A stretch of DNA of 64,000 nucleotides from an uncultured Tenacibaculum sp. (GTDB lineage Bacteria > Bacteroidota > Bacteroidia > Flavobacteriales > Flavobacteriaceae), in NCBI RefSeq assembly GCF_947495995.1, contig NZ_CANMAX010000001.1, positions 558,001 through 622,000 of the forward strand, read 5' to 3'. Below the pieces are notes generated by a model, which saw only the letters and a list, made by a program, of their open reading frames with translations, was not told where the DNA came from and searched no databases. Positions within the stretch are counted from its first letter, which is position 1; every line of letters begins with the position of its first letter. Below are positions 25,690 through 35,588 of the stretch, in pieces. Made by a program: the position numbers and the translations under genes.

Positions 25690-28600
25690 TTATGATTTAA
25701 ATTCTGTTTCATAGTACGTTGTTGCATCATCTAAAAGCATTTGTAAAATTTGCTTTTCGTACTCAACTCGTTTACGATCCCAATCTAATGTTTTGATACA
25801 ATCTTTCAGCACTAAATCTTTGTATTTAATTATGCTATGAATATCAAAATATAATCTTCCTGTTCTTCTTACAAAGAAATCTGCTAATCCGTTTACCATT
25901 TCAAAATGAATACAATACCAAAGTTCTGCTCGAATAAAACGCTCTTCGATTGTTCCTGATAAATAAAATGAAAAACGTTCTAAAATCTTACTTGCATTCT
26001 TTCCAAAATTTGTAGCCAAATACCAAGCATAATCTTCATCATCAATGCCTAAATTTGCCAAATTAGTTTCCAATTCTTTTTCGTAAGCCTGAACTTCTTC
26101 CGAAGAAGACATTGACGGATTCACTAATGAAATATGTTCTGTTTCTGATTTTTTAACTGATTTTCTACGTTTTTCACTCATGGTTTTTAAAACAGCATCA
26201 ATTACACGATGTGCCATTTTTCGATACCCCGTTAATTTTCCTCCAGCGATAGAAATTAGACCTGTATCTGAAACAAAAATCTCATCTTTTCTTGATAAAT
26301 CTGACGGATCTTTTTCCTCTTCGTGAATTAAAGGACGTAATCCTGCCCAATTTGATTCAATATCATCTATTGTTAAATGAATTTCTGGAAACATATTATT
26401 AATTGCGCTTAACAAATACTCAGCGTCAGCAGCAGTCGCCACTACTCTATCTAAATCACCAGCATAATTTGTATCTGTTGTTCCTACGTAAGTACAACGA
26501 CCTCTTGGAATTGCAAAAACCATTCTTCCATCTGGAACATCAAAATAAATAGATTGCTTAATTGGTAATTTTTCTAACGGAAAAACAATATGCACTCCTT
26601 TAGTTAAATGCAGATGTTTATTATTTAGTGAATTGTCTTTTCTACGTAATGTATCTACCCAAGGACCAGCAGCAGACACATAATTATTTGCTTTAATATT
26701 TAATGTTTTCCCTGTATTGTGATCTATACAGTTTAAACTTTCAATCTTTGATTCACTATTGTAAACAAACGATTCCATTTCACAATAATTCACAATTGTA
26801 GCTCCGAATTCTGTTGCTTTCTTTAAAATTTCTACTGTTAATCTAGCATCATCGGTTCTATATTCTGCGTAATAACCACTTCCTAAAGTGATGCTTTCAT
26901 CTAAAAGCGGCTCTTTTTCTAAAGTCTGTTTTTTATCTAACATTCTTCTGCGGTCGTCACCATCTACATTTGCTAATAAATCGTAGACTTTTAATCCGAT
27001 TGCAGTCATCATTTTACCATAAGTTCCGCCTTCAATTAAAGGCAACAACATTTTCTCTGGAATTACTAAATGCGGAGCTAATTGATGCACAATAGCACGC
27101 TCTGTACCCGATTCTCTAACCAAACCAATTTCCAATTGTTTTAAATAACGTAAACCACCATGAATCAGTTTCGTTGATTTATTACTTGTACCTGAAGCAA
27201 AATCATTCTTTTCAATCAAACACACTTTCATTCCTCTAGATGAAGCGTCTAATGCGATTCCGGCTCCTGTTACTCCTCCTCCAATAATGATTAAATCAAA
27301 AACTGTGGATTTCATTTTTTTTAGCTGTCGTTCTCTATCTAAAACTGAAAAACGAATTGGTTTTTGCTTTTTCTTTTTCCCTTTTGTTTGTGTTTTTTCA
27401 ATTGCTTTAAGCCATCCTTTGTATTTCTTTTTTCTAGCTTTCGGAGTCATTTTTGTTTGAAAAACCGTATCAACTTTTCGTATAGTATCGATATCATCTA
27501 ATGTCCAAACTCCAGATTTAATTCCAGCTAATAACGCAGCTCCAAAAGCGGTAACTTCAATCATTTTTGGTCGATCTACTTCAACATTTAGAATATCAGA
27601 CTGAAATTGCATTAAGTAATTATTCGCACTCGCTCCACCATCAACTTTTAGCGTAATCATTTCTTTACTACTATCAGTAATCATTGCATTAATTACATCT
27701 TTTGTTTGATAAGCTAAAGATTCAACAGTTGCTTTTATAATTTCATTTCTACCAGTATCTAAAGTCATTCCGTAAATACTTCCTTTAGCTTCTTGATCCC
27801 AATACGGTGCTCCAAGACCGGCAAACGCAGGAACCACATAAATATCTTTCAATGACGGAATGCTATTACAAATCGCTTCTGTATCGGAAGCTCTATCTAT
27901 AATTTTCATGCAATCTCTTAACCACTGAATAGAAGCACCACCAACAAATACACTTCCTTCTAAAGCGTATTTTGTAGGTTCATTTTCTAAAGTACAAGTT
28001 AGAGTCGTTAATAATCCGTTATTGGAAACAACTTGCTTTCTTCCGATGTTTAATAAGATAAAACAACCTGTTCCGTAAGTGTTTTTTGCAATACCAGATT
28101 TAAATCCGCCTTGCCCAAATAATGAAGCTTGTTGATCACCAGCAACTCCGTAAATAGGAATTTGTTGACCTTCAAAATCAATACTACCAAAATCAGAAGA
28201 AGATTGCTGAACACTTGGCAATAATGATTTCGGAATATCTAAAGCATTCAAAATAGTTTCATCCCAAGACAAATCTTTGATGTTATACAACATTGTTCGA
28301 GATGCATTTGTATGGTCTGTTAAGTGTTTTTCACCGTTTGTAAATTTATAAATCAACCAACTATCAATGGTACCAAAACATAATTTACCTTGATCTGCTT
28401 TTTCTCTTACGCCTTCAACATTATCTAAAATCCATTTCAGTTTTGTTCCAGAAAAATATGAATCGATAATCAATCCGGTATTTTCCTGAATGTATGAAGA
28501 CAAATCTTTTGCTTTTAATTCTTCGCAGATCGCTTTAGTTCTTTTATCTAACCAAACAATTGCGTTATGTACAGGTTCGCCAGTTTCTTTATCCCAAACT

Positions 28601-28860
28601 ACTGTTGTTTCTCTTTGATTTGTGATTCCAACAGCGATAAGCTCTGCAGGATTTATTTTTGACTTATCAATTGCTTCTTTAAATGTTTCTAATTGATCAT
28701 TATAAATATCGATAGGACTATGTTCTACCCAGCCTGATTTTGGATAATGTTGTGCTAGTTCTTTTTGTCCAATACCAACAATTTCTCCATCAGTATTAAA
28801 AATTATAGTTCTGGTACTTGTTGTACCTTGATCAAAAGCCACAATATATTTCTTCTGCAT
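25690..28860 (-). CDS. Bifunctional glycerol kinase - FAD-dependent glycerol-3-phosphate dehydrogenase fusion (GlpK-GlpD)
   Basis: 1056 residues in one uninterrupted frame. Residues 1-492 are a full glycerol kinase: ATP motif DQGTTSTR (10-17), NQRETTVVWD (81-90), catalytic GDQQ (Asp242), PAFAGLGAPYWD (344-355) and the usual terminal GWLKAIEKT (482-490). Residues ~503-1056 are a full GlpD: FSVLDRERQLKK lead, FAD motif GGGVTGAG (527-534), STKLIHGGLRYLKQ (562-575) and AGGKLTGYRKMA (872-883). The join is a basic ~10-residue linker (GKKKKQKPIR, 494-503). Glycerol would be phosphorylated and then oxidised to DHAP, with electrons passed to quinone at the membrane. An internal ATG (27313-27315, Met516) after an A-rich stretch could also start a separate GlpD. 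No GlpF gene is adjacent; a DASS carrier follows. Confidence 0.9.
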   Translation of the reverse strand: MQKKYIVAFDQGTTSTRTIIFNTDGEIVGIGQKELAQHYPKSGWVEHSPIDIYNDQLETFKEAIDKSKINPAELIAVGITNQRETTVVWDKETGEPVHNAIVWLDKRTKAICEELKAKDLSSYIQENTGLIIDSYFSGTKLKWILDNVEGVREKADQGKLCFGTIDSWLIYKFTNGEKHLTDHTNASRTMLYNIKDLSWDETILNALDIPKSLLPSVQQSSSDFGSIDFEGQQIPIYGVAGDQQASLFGQGGFKSGIAKNTYGTGCFILLNIGRKQVVSNNGLLTTLTCTLENEPTKYALEGSVFVGGASIQWLRDCMKIIDRASDTEAICNSIPSLKDIYVVPAFAGLGAPYWDQEAKGSIYGMTLDTGRNEIIKATVESLAYQTKDVINAMITDSSKEMITLKVDGGASANNYLMQFQSDILNVEVDRPKMIEVTAFGAALLAGIKSGVWTLDDIDTIRKVDTVFQTKMTPKARKKKYKGWLKAIEKTQTKGKKKKQKPIRFSVLDRERQLKKMKSTVFDLIIIGGGVTGAGIALDASSRGMKVCLIEKNDFASGTSNKSTKLIHGGLRYLKQLEIGLVRESGTERAIVHQLAPHLVIPEKMLLPLIEGGTYGKMMTAIGLKVYDLLANVDGDDRRRMLDKKQTLEKEPLLDESITLGSGYYAEYRTDDARLTVEILKKATEFGATIVNYCEMESFVYNSESKIESLNCIDHNTGKTLNIKANNYVSAAGPWVDTLRRKDNSLNNKHLHLTKGVHIVFPLEKLPIKQSIYFDVPDGRMVFAIPRGRCTYVGTTDTNYAGDLDRVVATAADAEYLLSAINNMFPEIHLTIDDIESNWAGLRPLIHEEEKDPSDLSRKDEIFVSDTGLISIAGGKLTGYRKMAHRVIDAVLKTMSEKRRKSVKKSETEHISLVNPSMSSSEEVQAYEKELETNLANLGIDDEDYAWYLATNFGKNASKILERFSFYLSGTIEERFIRAELWYCIHFEMVNGLADFFVRRTGRLYFDIHSIIKYKDLVLKDCIKTLDWDRKRVEYEKQILQMLLDDATTYYETEFKS

Positions 28861-28994
28861 ACCTGTAAATTCAGATTCAAATTAGTTTCTCCTAAAATAG
28901 TTAAAATGTATGATTCTGGTACAAACATGATAAATATCATTCTTTACCATTATTTATCTTATGAATTTTGTTTCAAACAATAAATACTAATACT

Positions 28995-29621
28995 ATGAAT
29001 CACATCCCCCCGACACAAAAAACAGTAGACGAAGAAATAAAGTGGAATAAAGACAAGATTATTGTTAGTAAAACAGATCCTTTTGGAACCATTTTATATG
29101 CAAATGACGTATTTACAGAAGCTTCTGAATATAGCAAAGTAGAACTTGTAGGTGAACCCCACAATATTATTCGTCATCCAGATATGCCCAAAGTTGCTTT
29201 TAAAGTTTTATGGCAGGCTTTAAAAGCTGGAAAAAACTTTCATGCAATTGTAAAAAACAGAACAAAAAGCGGAAAATACTATTGGGTAATTACAGATTTT
29301 GAAACGGATAAAAACGAGAAAGGTGAAATTACAGGATACACTGCTAGAAGAAAAGCTGTACCAAACAGTGTTATTAAAAAAATAGAACCCATTTATAAAA
29401 CACTGTTAGAAATAGAAAAATTAAAAGGAGAAAAAGCAAGTGAATTATACTTCAACGCTTACTTAAATGAAGAAATAGGCAAAAGTTATGACGAGTTTGT
29501 TCTTGATTTATTTGAGGAAGAAGTTGCGAAACAAAAGAAAAGAAATGCTATAACTAAAAGAGAAAATATATTTAAAAAGGGACTCAACTGGTTTTTTGTA
29601 ACTGAATACGAAATGAGTTGA
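28995..29621 (+). CDS. PAS-domain protein (Aer-like sensor module without output domain)
   Basis: 208 residues from the ATG at 28995; an in-frame ATG at 28968 would add nine unlikely residues (MFQTINTNT). Residues ~20-120 form a PAS domain of the Aer/PpsR-like class: KTDPFGTILYANDVFTEASEY, EPHNIIRHPDMPK and the later YYWVITDFETDKN. This pattern binds FAD or heme in aerotaxis receptors. The C-terminal third is helical and charged (about 145-200), but there is no HAMP, MCP, kinase or GGDEF domain. The gene is monocistronic, divergent from glpKD, and ends in a strong terminator. In a non-flagellated glider an orphan redox sensor is plausible; its output is unknown. Confidence 0.75.
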   Translation: MNHIPPTQKTVDEEIKWNKDKIIVSKTDPFGTILYANDVFTEASEYSKVELVGEPHNIIRHPDMPKVAFKVLWQALKAGKNFHAIVKNRTKSGKYYWVITDFETDKNEKGEITGYTARRKAVPNSVIKKIEPIYKTLLEIEKLKGEKASELYFNAYLNEEIGKSYDEFVLDLFEEEVAKQKKRNAITKRENIFKKGLNWFFVTEYEMS

Positions 29622-29636
29622 TTGTTGATTTGTGTG

Positions 29637-29678
29637 AACTACACCTTAAGTGTAAACATCTTACGGTGTAGTTTTTTA
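29637..29678 (+). terminator. Intrinsic terminator after the PAS gene
   Basis: AACTACACC (29637-29645) pairs with GGTGTAGTT (29665-29673), a perfect 9-bp stem with TAAG/CTTA inside the loop, followed by a T6 run. It starts 15 bp after the PAS stop. Confidence 0.88.
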
Positions 29679-29681
29679 CAT

Positions 29682-29717
29682 AAAAAATCCACACTTTTTA
29701 AGATAAAGTATGGATTT
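29682..29717 (-). terminator. Intrinsic terminator after the DoxX-like gene
   Basis: AAATCCA (29685-29691) and TGGATTT (29711-29717) form a 7-bp stem, with a CTTT/AAAG inner pair, preceded on the plus strand by an A-run. On the minus strand this is a stem followed by T6, 25 bp after the DoxX-like stop. Confidence 0.75.
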
Positions 29718-29742
29718 AATATTGTTTAAAGTGACAAATAAA

Positions 29743-31710
29743 TTACCTATTGTAAGGTGATTCATTTATCCAATGGAAACCTCTATTGACTAATAAAAGA
29801 GACTTATCATTCATAATTTTACTTTTACCAGAAATCGTGTCTTTTCCTGATATAAAGTTAAAATCTAAACTGGTATCTGTTTTTGTATAATTGAAATCAA
29901 AAGCACCTGATGAACCTCCATTAGACGATGAAAACTTCATCTTTTTTGTAACAGAATCTATTGCAACTTTATAAAAAATCCTTTTTTCATTCATTGTTTC
30001 AATTAGCACAGATCCCTCTCTTTCAAACATAATCCTCTTCCAAAGTTTATTATTCTTGTAATTGGTTATCGTATCGTTGTTAATTACATAGTTTGTGACT
30101 TTGTAAACACCATATAATTCTGGTTTAGGCTGATCTCCTCTACCGTATTTTTCTTTCATTTTTAAAGTATCGTAGAAACCATAACCTAAGGCATAAAAAA
30201 CAATTAAAATTTTAAGTACTTTAAGGGTAATACTAAACCATTTTTTTAGTTCTGGTTGTTTAATAACTGTCAGTTTCTCTACAGGATTATTTGTTACTAA
30301 ATATTCCATTACTTTTTTAAGATCTCTAAACAATAAAAACAAAGTCATTAACACTAAATGTGTAGACAGTATTTTAACTGGCACATCGTAGAAGTAATTT
30401 ACAGCCATTACATTCATAGTTGTCATTAACGTAATAACAGCTCCAAATGTTAATGTTCTTCTAAACAGTAATAACCCTGCTAATACTTCTGCAATACCCA
30501 TAAATAAATTATATCCTTTAGAAAACCCTAAAAATGTCCATGCTAATCCCATAGGAGATGATTCTCCGTAAGGCTGCATTAATCTATAAAAGCTAGGTTG
30601 AGAGAATTGTAATTGTATAACCTTTACCATTCCGTAGTTAATTAACATTAATCCTACGTAATAGCGAATAGCCGTAGTTAACCAATAGTATAATTTATCG
30701 TTGTTCTTCTGTTTTCTACTTAATAGTGACCAAACAATCGCACTTAAAAACGCTATTGTAAAAATGACAAACATTAATACATAACCGTAAGTTGTATCTC
30801 CACTTCCGTTAGGGCCTGTGTTGATATCGAAAGGAAGTTGCAAAACATTCTTCCCTACCCAAGGTATAAATTGACGTACTAATTTTGCTGGATATTCTAT
30901 GACATATCCCCAGAATGGATAAGCTCCGTTATTCTTAAAAATAATGAACAAGAAGAAGTAAACAAATGAAAACTTAAAACCAAAATCTCCTAACTTAGAC
31001 CATTTATTATTCTTATTTGATCTCAAATAAGTAATTAAAGTAAGCGCAAATAATAAAATAAATAATATCGCGATAAATATCCCAGCATTTGGAATTAACG
31101 CCCCACTATCACCTGTGTTTTTATTGATACCACTACCTTCTACTAAAATAGAATACGTACCATCGACAGCTTTTGCATTGTTTGTAAAAGAAAATTCTCT
31201 AACATTTGTAATTCTTTTTCTTCCAATACCAGCATCCCAACTAGGAATAACATTATTCTTTACATTCTCTTCAAAACTAGGGTTACTAATTTTTACTGGT
31301 TGAAATTCACCATTATCATCTTCAATAAAAACTTCAAACTTATCAAAGTAGAACTTTCCGTTATTGTAGCAAATAACTCCAAAATTAAGTATCTCAGATT
31401 TTGAATTAATAATTCCTTCTACGGTGTAAGAGGTCCATTTTTTTGATACAATAGGTCTGTTTCTCATATTATCAAAAAAACCTCTTCCCTCATTAGGTTT
31501 ATTATCTACTCTTGCCCAGATACCTGCTCTTCCTTTTTCATCTGTTGTTTCTACTTTAGCAGAAGCTACAACTCTAAACTTTTTTTCTTTATCTGCTTTT
31601 ACTTCGATTGATTGCACAAAAGAAGTCCAATCTCTAGAAACATTTTGTACAGATTGTCCGTAAATAGAATAACAAATAAGAAAAGTGAATACTGCTAGTA
31701 CTTTTTTCAT
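29743..31710 (-). CDS. DoxX-like membrane protein with N-terminal extracytoplasmic beta domain and C-terminal soluble domain
   Basis: 655 residues in three parts. A signal peptide (1-18) leads to a jelly-roll-like domain (about 20-195) with repeated W and aromatic positions, resembling carbohydrate-binding or galactose-binding sandwiches. A polytopic part (about 205-500) has seven or more helices and the DoxX-type segment RYYVGLMLINYGMVKVIQLQF ... GIAEVLAGLLLF. A soluble C-terminus (about 540-655) contains regular beta strands ending KSLLLVNRGFHWI. DoxX-like proteins occur in thiosulfate:quinone oxidoreductases and as small unknown membrane proteins, but this extended layout is not one I can name. 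The gene is alone, with its own terminator. I give no function beyond membrane location. Confidence 0.65.
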   Translation of the reverse strand: MKKVLAVFTFLICYSIYGQSVQNVSRDWTSFVQSIEVKADKEKKFRVVASAKVETTDEKGRAGIWARVDNKPNEGRGFFDNMRNRPIVSKKWTSYTVEGIINSKSEILNFGVICYNNGKFYFDKFEVFIEDDNGEFQPVKISNPSFEENVKNNVIPSWDAGIGRKRITNVREFSFTNNAKAVDGTYSILVEGSGINKNTGDSGALIPNAGIFIAILFILLFALTLITYLRSNKNNKWSKLGDFGFKFSFVYFFLFIIFKNNGAYPFWGYVIEYPAKLVRQFIPWVGKNVLQLPFDINTGPNGSGDTTYGYVLMFVIFTIAFLSAIVWSLLSRKQKNNDKLYYWLTTAIRYYVGLMLINYGMVKVIQLQFSQPSFYRLMQPYGESSPMGLAWTFLGFSKGYNLFMGIAEVLAGLLLFRRTLTFGAVITLMTTMNVMAVNYFYDVPVKILSTHLVLMTLFLLFRDLKKVMEYLVTNNPVEKLTVIKQPELKKWFSITLKVLKILIVFYALGYGFYDTLKMKEKYGRGDQPKPELYGVYKVTNYVINNDTITNYKNNKLWKRIMFEREGSVLIETMNEKRIFYKVAIDSVTKKMKFSSSNGGSSGAFDFNYTKTDTSLDFNFISGKDTISGKSKIMNDKSLLLVNRGFHWINESPYNR

Positions 31711-31911
31711 TTTTACATTTTGTTTTTAATAGGTTAAATTTATTGGCACATTAAATCAATTGAACAAAACGTAATTTATATTGAAGCTTTATTCATAGAA
31801 TTTATTTGAGTTTCGAATTTCCAAAACTATTTTTCTCTATTTAAAAAAAATTGTATTAAGTGGACATTAATGCTAAAAAAGCGTATATGAAGTTGTTTAA
31901 ATTGATAGAAA

Positions 31912-32838
31912 TTACTTTTTAATAAAGTTAATCGTACTTGTTAAACCTTTAAATTTAGTTCTTTTTACAGCAGACTTTTTAAATACTTTACTAAAGGTTT
32001 CTTGGGTTAATTCTTCCCAATCTCGCTTTTCTAAATCGAGCATATTTTCTTTTGAGTTAAATAACGGTTCGTTATGTGGTTTTGAAAAACGATTCCACGG
32101 ACAAACATCTTGACAAATATCGCAGCCAAACATCCAATCTTCCATTTTATCTTTAAATGCTGTTGGAATATTATCACGTAATTCAATAGTCAAATAAGAA
32201 ATACATTTACTTCCGTCAATCTGATTATTTGGTAATATTGCTTCAGTCGGACAAGCATCTATACATCTTGTACATTTACCGCAATGATCTGTTTCAAAAG
32301 GATGATCATATTCTAATTCTAAATCGATAATTAATTCTGCCAAAAAGAAAAAAGACCCTTGTTGTTTCTGAATTAGCAAGGTATGTTTTCCATTCCATCC
32401 TAAACCAGCTTTTTCTGCCCAAGCTCTTTCTAAAACTGGTGCAGAATCTACAAAGCAACGACCATTTATTTCACCGATTTCATCTCGTAAAGATTCAAGT
32501 AATTCAAAAAGTTTATTCTTAATCACATGATGATAATCTTCTCCGTAGGCATATTTTGCAATTTTGTACGATTCTGGATTTTGAATTTCTTCAGGAAAAT
32601 AATTGTACGATAATGAAATTACTGACTTTGCACCTTCCACCAAAAGCCTAGGATCTAAGCGCTTATCAAAATGATTTTCCATATAGTGCATTTCTCCATG
32701 AAAACCATTTTTTAGCCATGTTTCTAAACGCGGAGCTTCTTCTTCTAAAAAATCTGCTTTTACTATACCACAAGACATGAAACCCAGACGTTTAGCTTCT
32801 TTTTTTATGAATTGAGAATATGTCGCAGTTTTTTTCAA
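31912..32838 (-). CDS. queG: Epoxyqueuosine reductase QueG
   Basis: 308 residues, the short form without the C-terminal HEAT domain found in longer QueG proteins. The catalytic-acid region is [17 protein letters not shown] (129-145). Two 4Fe-4S motifs follow: C186-x2-C189-x2-C192-x3-C196-P, and C212 with C239-x2-C242-x3-C246-P. The enzyme uses cobalamin and the clusters to reduce epoxyqueuosine to queuosine at tRNA position 34. No tRNA gene or other queuosine genes are nearby. It is divergent from the AsmA-like gene over a 119-bp AT-rich gap. Confidence 0.95.
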   Translation of the reverse strand: MKKTATYSQFIKKEAKRLGFMSCGIVKADFLEEEAPRLETWLKNGFHGEMHYMENHFDKRLDPRLLVEGAKSVISLSYNYFPEEIQNPESYKIAKYAYGEDYHHVIKNKLFELLESLRDEIGEINGRCFVDSAPVLERAWAEKAGLGWNGKHTLLIQKQQGSFFFLAELIIDLELEYDHPFETDHCGKCTRCIDACPTEAILPNNQIDGSKCISYLTIELRDNIPTAFKDKMEDWMFGCDICQDVCPWNRFSKPHNEPLFNSKENMLDLEKRDWEELTQETFSKVFKKSAVKRTKFKGLTSTINFIKK

Positions 32839-32957
32839 AAATTAAACTTTTTATTAACTACAATATTACTCATAACTTTTAAATTTGTTGTACGATTACT
32901 TTTAGTAATTCAAATAAAATCCCAGTATAAATCGTTGTTATATAAAATACAAGTATC

Positions 32958-35588
32958 ATGAAAAAAATTGTCAAAATTGTAGCCATTAGTTTAGTTGTAA
33001 TTATTGTTGCTTTAGCGGCAATTCCTTTCATGTTTCAAGATAAAATTGTTGCTTTAATTAAAGAAACAATCAACAATAATGTTAATGCTAAGGTTGAGTT
33101 TGCTGATGCAAGCCTAAGTTTACTGAAAAACTTCCCTAAAGCTTCTGTTGAACTTAATGATGTTTTAGTTACCAATTATGCGCCTTTTGAAGGAGATACC
33201 TTAGTATACAGTGAAAAGATAAAAATTAAACTTAAGCTTACCGAAGTTTTTAAAGCTGCCAATAGTCAATTAAATATAAACTCGTTTACTATTGATAATT
33301 CTTTAGTGAAAATTCATGTTGATGAGCAAGGAAATGCAAACTACGATATTGCTAAAAAAGATGCGACTAAAGCAGTAGAAGAAAAAACTGAAGAAGCTAG
33401 CGGAGAAAGCAGCAACTTTAGTTTATCATTAAAAGAATATGCTATTACTAATGCCACTTTAAGATACCACGACGACAAAGGAAAAATGGATGTGGTTTTA
33501 TCTGATTTTAATCACTCTGGAAGTGGAGATTTCTCTCAAAAAACTACTGAATTAGATACCAAAACAACAACTAATATTCTTTTTGAAAAAGATGGTAAAG
33601 CTTTAGTAAACAATCAGCATTTAGATTTAAACGCAGTTTTAGCTTTAGATTTAGAAAACTCGAAATATTCATTCTTAAAGAATGAAGCACATATCAATCA
33701 ATTACCACTAATTTTCGATGGTTTTGTACAATTAAATAAAGATAACAGTCAAGAAATTCATGTGAATTTTAAAACTCCATCTTCAGATTTTAAAAACTTT
33801 TTAGCTTTAATTCCTGAGGAATATGCTAAGAACATATCAGGTGTAAAAACTACGGGAGATTTTAGTATCGATGGTAAAATAGACGGAAAAGTTACAGAAA
33901 CTACTATTCCTAAAATAGATGTTACCATAGCATCTAACAATGCTTCTTTCAAGTATCCAAGTTTACCAAAAAGTGTAAAAAACATTCGCATTAACACTCA
34001 AATAAAAAATACTACAGGAAATGTAGATGATACTTATGTAAATCTTCAAAAATTAGCTTTCAAGATTGACGAGAATGAGTTTAGCGGTAATGCTAAAGTG
34101 AGTAACTTAACTAAGAATCCTTATATCAACTCTACCATTAAAGGTAAAATTGATTTAGGACATATTGATAAAGTATATCCATTAGAACTTAAAAACGAAT
34201 TAAGTGGAATTATAACTGCTAACTTATCTTCTAGTTTTGATATTGATGCTGTTCAAAATAATAAATATCAACGTATCAAAAACAGTGGAGATATCGCTAT
34301 AAAAGACTTTTTATTTAGCGGAGAACAAGTTGCAAATCCAATACAAATTAATACTGCAAAAGTAGATTTTACTCCTCAGAAAATATCATTAACAAAATTT
34401 AACGCTGTTACAGGAACTAGTGACTTAAATGCTACTGGTACTATTAATAACTTACTAGGTTTCTTACTTTCAGATAAAAATTTACAAGGTAATTTCAGTT
34501 TAAATTCTAACTCTTTTAAGGTTAGTGATTTTATGGTTGCTGAAACTGAAACAACAGGTGAAACTCCTAAAAAAGAAGAAACTTCAGAAAACAAAGAAGG
34601 ACAACCAAAAGAAAAACTTAAAATCCCTGGATTCTTAGACTGTGTTGTTAATGCTTCTGCTAAAGAAGTGTACTACGACAACTTAAAGCTTTCTAACGTT
34701 CAAGGAAAGTTAATTATTAAGGATGAAAAAGCTACTTTACAAAATGTAAATGGAGAAATGTTTGGTGGAAACATTGCCTTAAACGGAGCGGTTAGCACAA
34801 AAGAAGAATCACCTGTATTTGATATGAATATGGGAATCAAATCTTTTAATATTAGCGACTCTTTTAAAAATATTGAGTTATTTAAAATATTATCACCAAT
34901 TGCAGATGTTTTACAAGGAAAACTAAACACGAATTTAAATTTAGCAGGAAATCTTAACGATGATTTTACTCCTAACTTAACATCAATGTCTGGTAAAGCA
35001 TTAGCAGAAGTTTTAGCTACAAATGTAGAACCTAAAAACTCTAAAGCTTTAAGTTTATTAGATCAAAACTTAGGTTTTATAGATTTAAAACAACTGAATC
35101 TAAAAGACATTAAAACGAACTTATCTTTTGACAAAGGAAAAGTTAACGTTAAGCCTTTTAACTTAAAATATAAAGACATCGATATACAAGTAGGTGGTAG
35201 TCATGGTTTCGATCAATTAATGGATTACAATGCTACGTTTAATGTTCCTGCAAAATACTTAGGTAGTGAAGTAAGCGGATTATTATCGAAACTTGATAGC
35301 AAAGATCAAAACGTAAAAGTTCCTGTTACCGCAAACTTTTCAGGTAGTTTCTCAAATCCTTCTGTAAAAACAGATTTAAAATCAGCTGTTAGTAATTTAA
35401 CTACTCAATTAGTTAACAAACAAAAGAACAAGTTATTAGACAAAGCTGTTGGTGGTTTATTAGGAAATAAAGGCAATAAAGCTTCTGCTACAGGCGATAA
35501 AAAGAATAATACAGTAAATGCTGTAAAAGATGCTTTAGGTGGTTTATTTGGTAAAAAGAAGAAAAAAGAAAAAAAGAAAGACAATTAA
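32958..35588 (+). CDS. AsmA family protein
   Basis: 876 residues. One N-terminal anchor (about 5-25) precedes an AsmA N-terminal domain (VKIVAISLVV ... NVNAKVEFADASLSLLKNFPKASVELNDVLV). A long series of beta-strand-rich repeats ends in an AsmA_2-type C-terminal domain (about 560-800). AsmA-like proteins are thought to form hydrophobic grooves carrying phospholipids across the periplasm. The last 70 residues are Lys-rich and low-complexity (FGKKKKKEKKKDN). The gene is preceded by the divergent queG and followed by a 445-bp leader region. Function by family only. Confidence 0.85.
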   Translation: MKKIVKIVAISLVVIIVALAAIPFMFQDKIVALIKETINNNVNAKVEFADASLSLLKNFPKASVELNDVLVTNYAPFEGDTLVYSEKIKIKLKLTEVFKAANSQLNINSFTIDNSLVKIHVDEQGNANYDIAKKDATKAVEEKTEEASGESSNFSLSLKEYAITNATLRYHDDKGKMDVVLSDFNHSGSGDFSQKTTELDTKTTTNILFEKDGKALVNNQHLDLNAVLALDLENSKYSFLKNEAHINQLPLIFDGFVQLNKDNSQEIHVNFKTPSSDFKNFLALIPEEYAKNISGVKTTGDFSIDGKIDGKVTETTIPKIDVTIASNNASFKYPSLPKSVKNIRINTQIKNTTGNVDDTYVNLQKLAFKIDENEFSGNAKVSNLTKNPYINSTIKGKIDLGHIDKVYPLELKNELSGIITANLSSSFDIDAVQNNKYQRIKNSGDIAIKDFLFSGEQVANPIQINTAKVDFTPQKISLTKFNAVTGTSDLNATGTINNLLGFLLSDKNLQGNFSLNSNSFKVSDFMVAETETTGETPKKEETSENKEGQPKEKLKIPGFLDCVVNASAKEVYYDNLKLSNVQGKLIIKDEKATLQNVNGEMFGGNIALNGAVSTKEESPVFDMNMGIKSFNISDSFKNIELFKILSPIADVLQGKLNTNLNLAGNLNDDFTPNLTSMSGKALAEVLATNVEPKNSKALSLLDQNLGFIDLKQLNLKDIKTNLSFDKGKVNVKPFNLKYKDIDIQVGGSHGFDQLMDYNATFNVPAKYLGSEVSGLLSKLDSKDQNVKVPVTANFSGSFSNPSVKTDLKSAVSNLTTQLVNKQKNKLLDKAVGGLLGNKGNKASATGDKKNNTVNAVKDALGGLFGKKKKKEKKKDN

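Noticed and set aside
27343..27393. Possibility that the GlpK-GlpD join is a sequencing error
   Set aside because: Both sides stay in the same frame with a short linker of coherent Lys-rich codons and no frameshift. It cannot be fully excluded without reads, so it is listed as a test.
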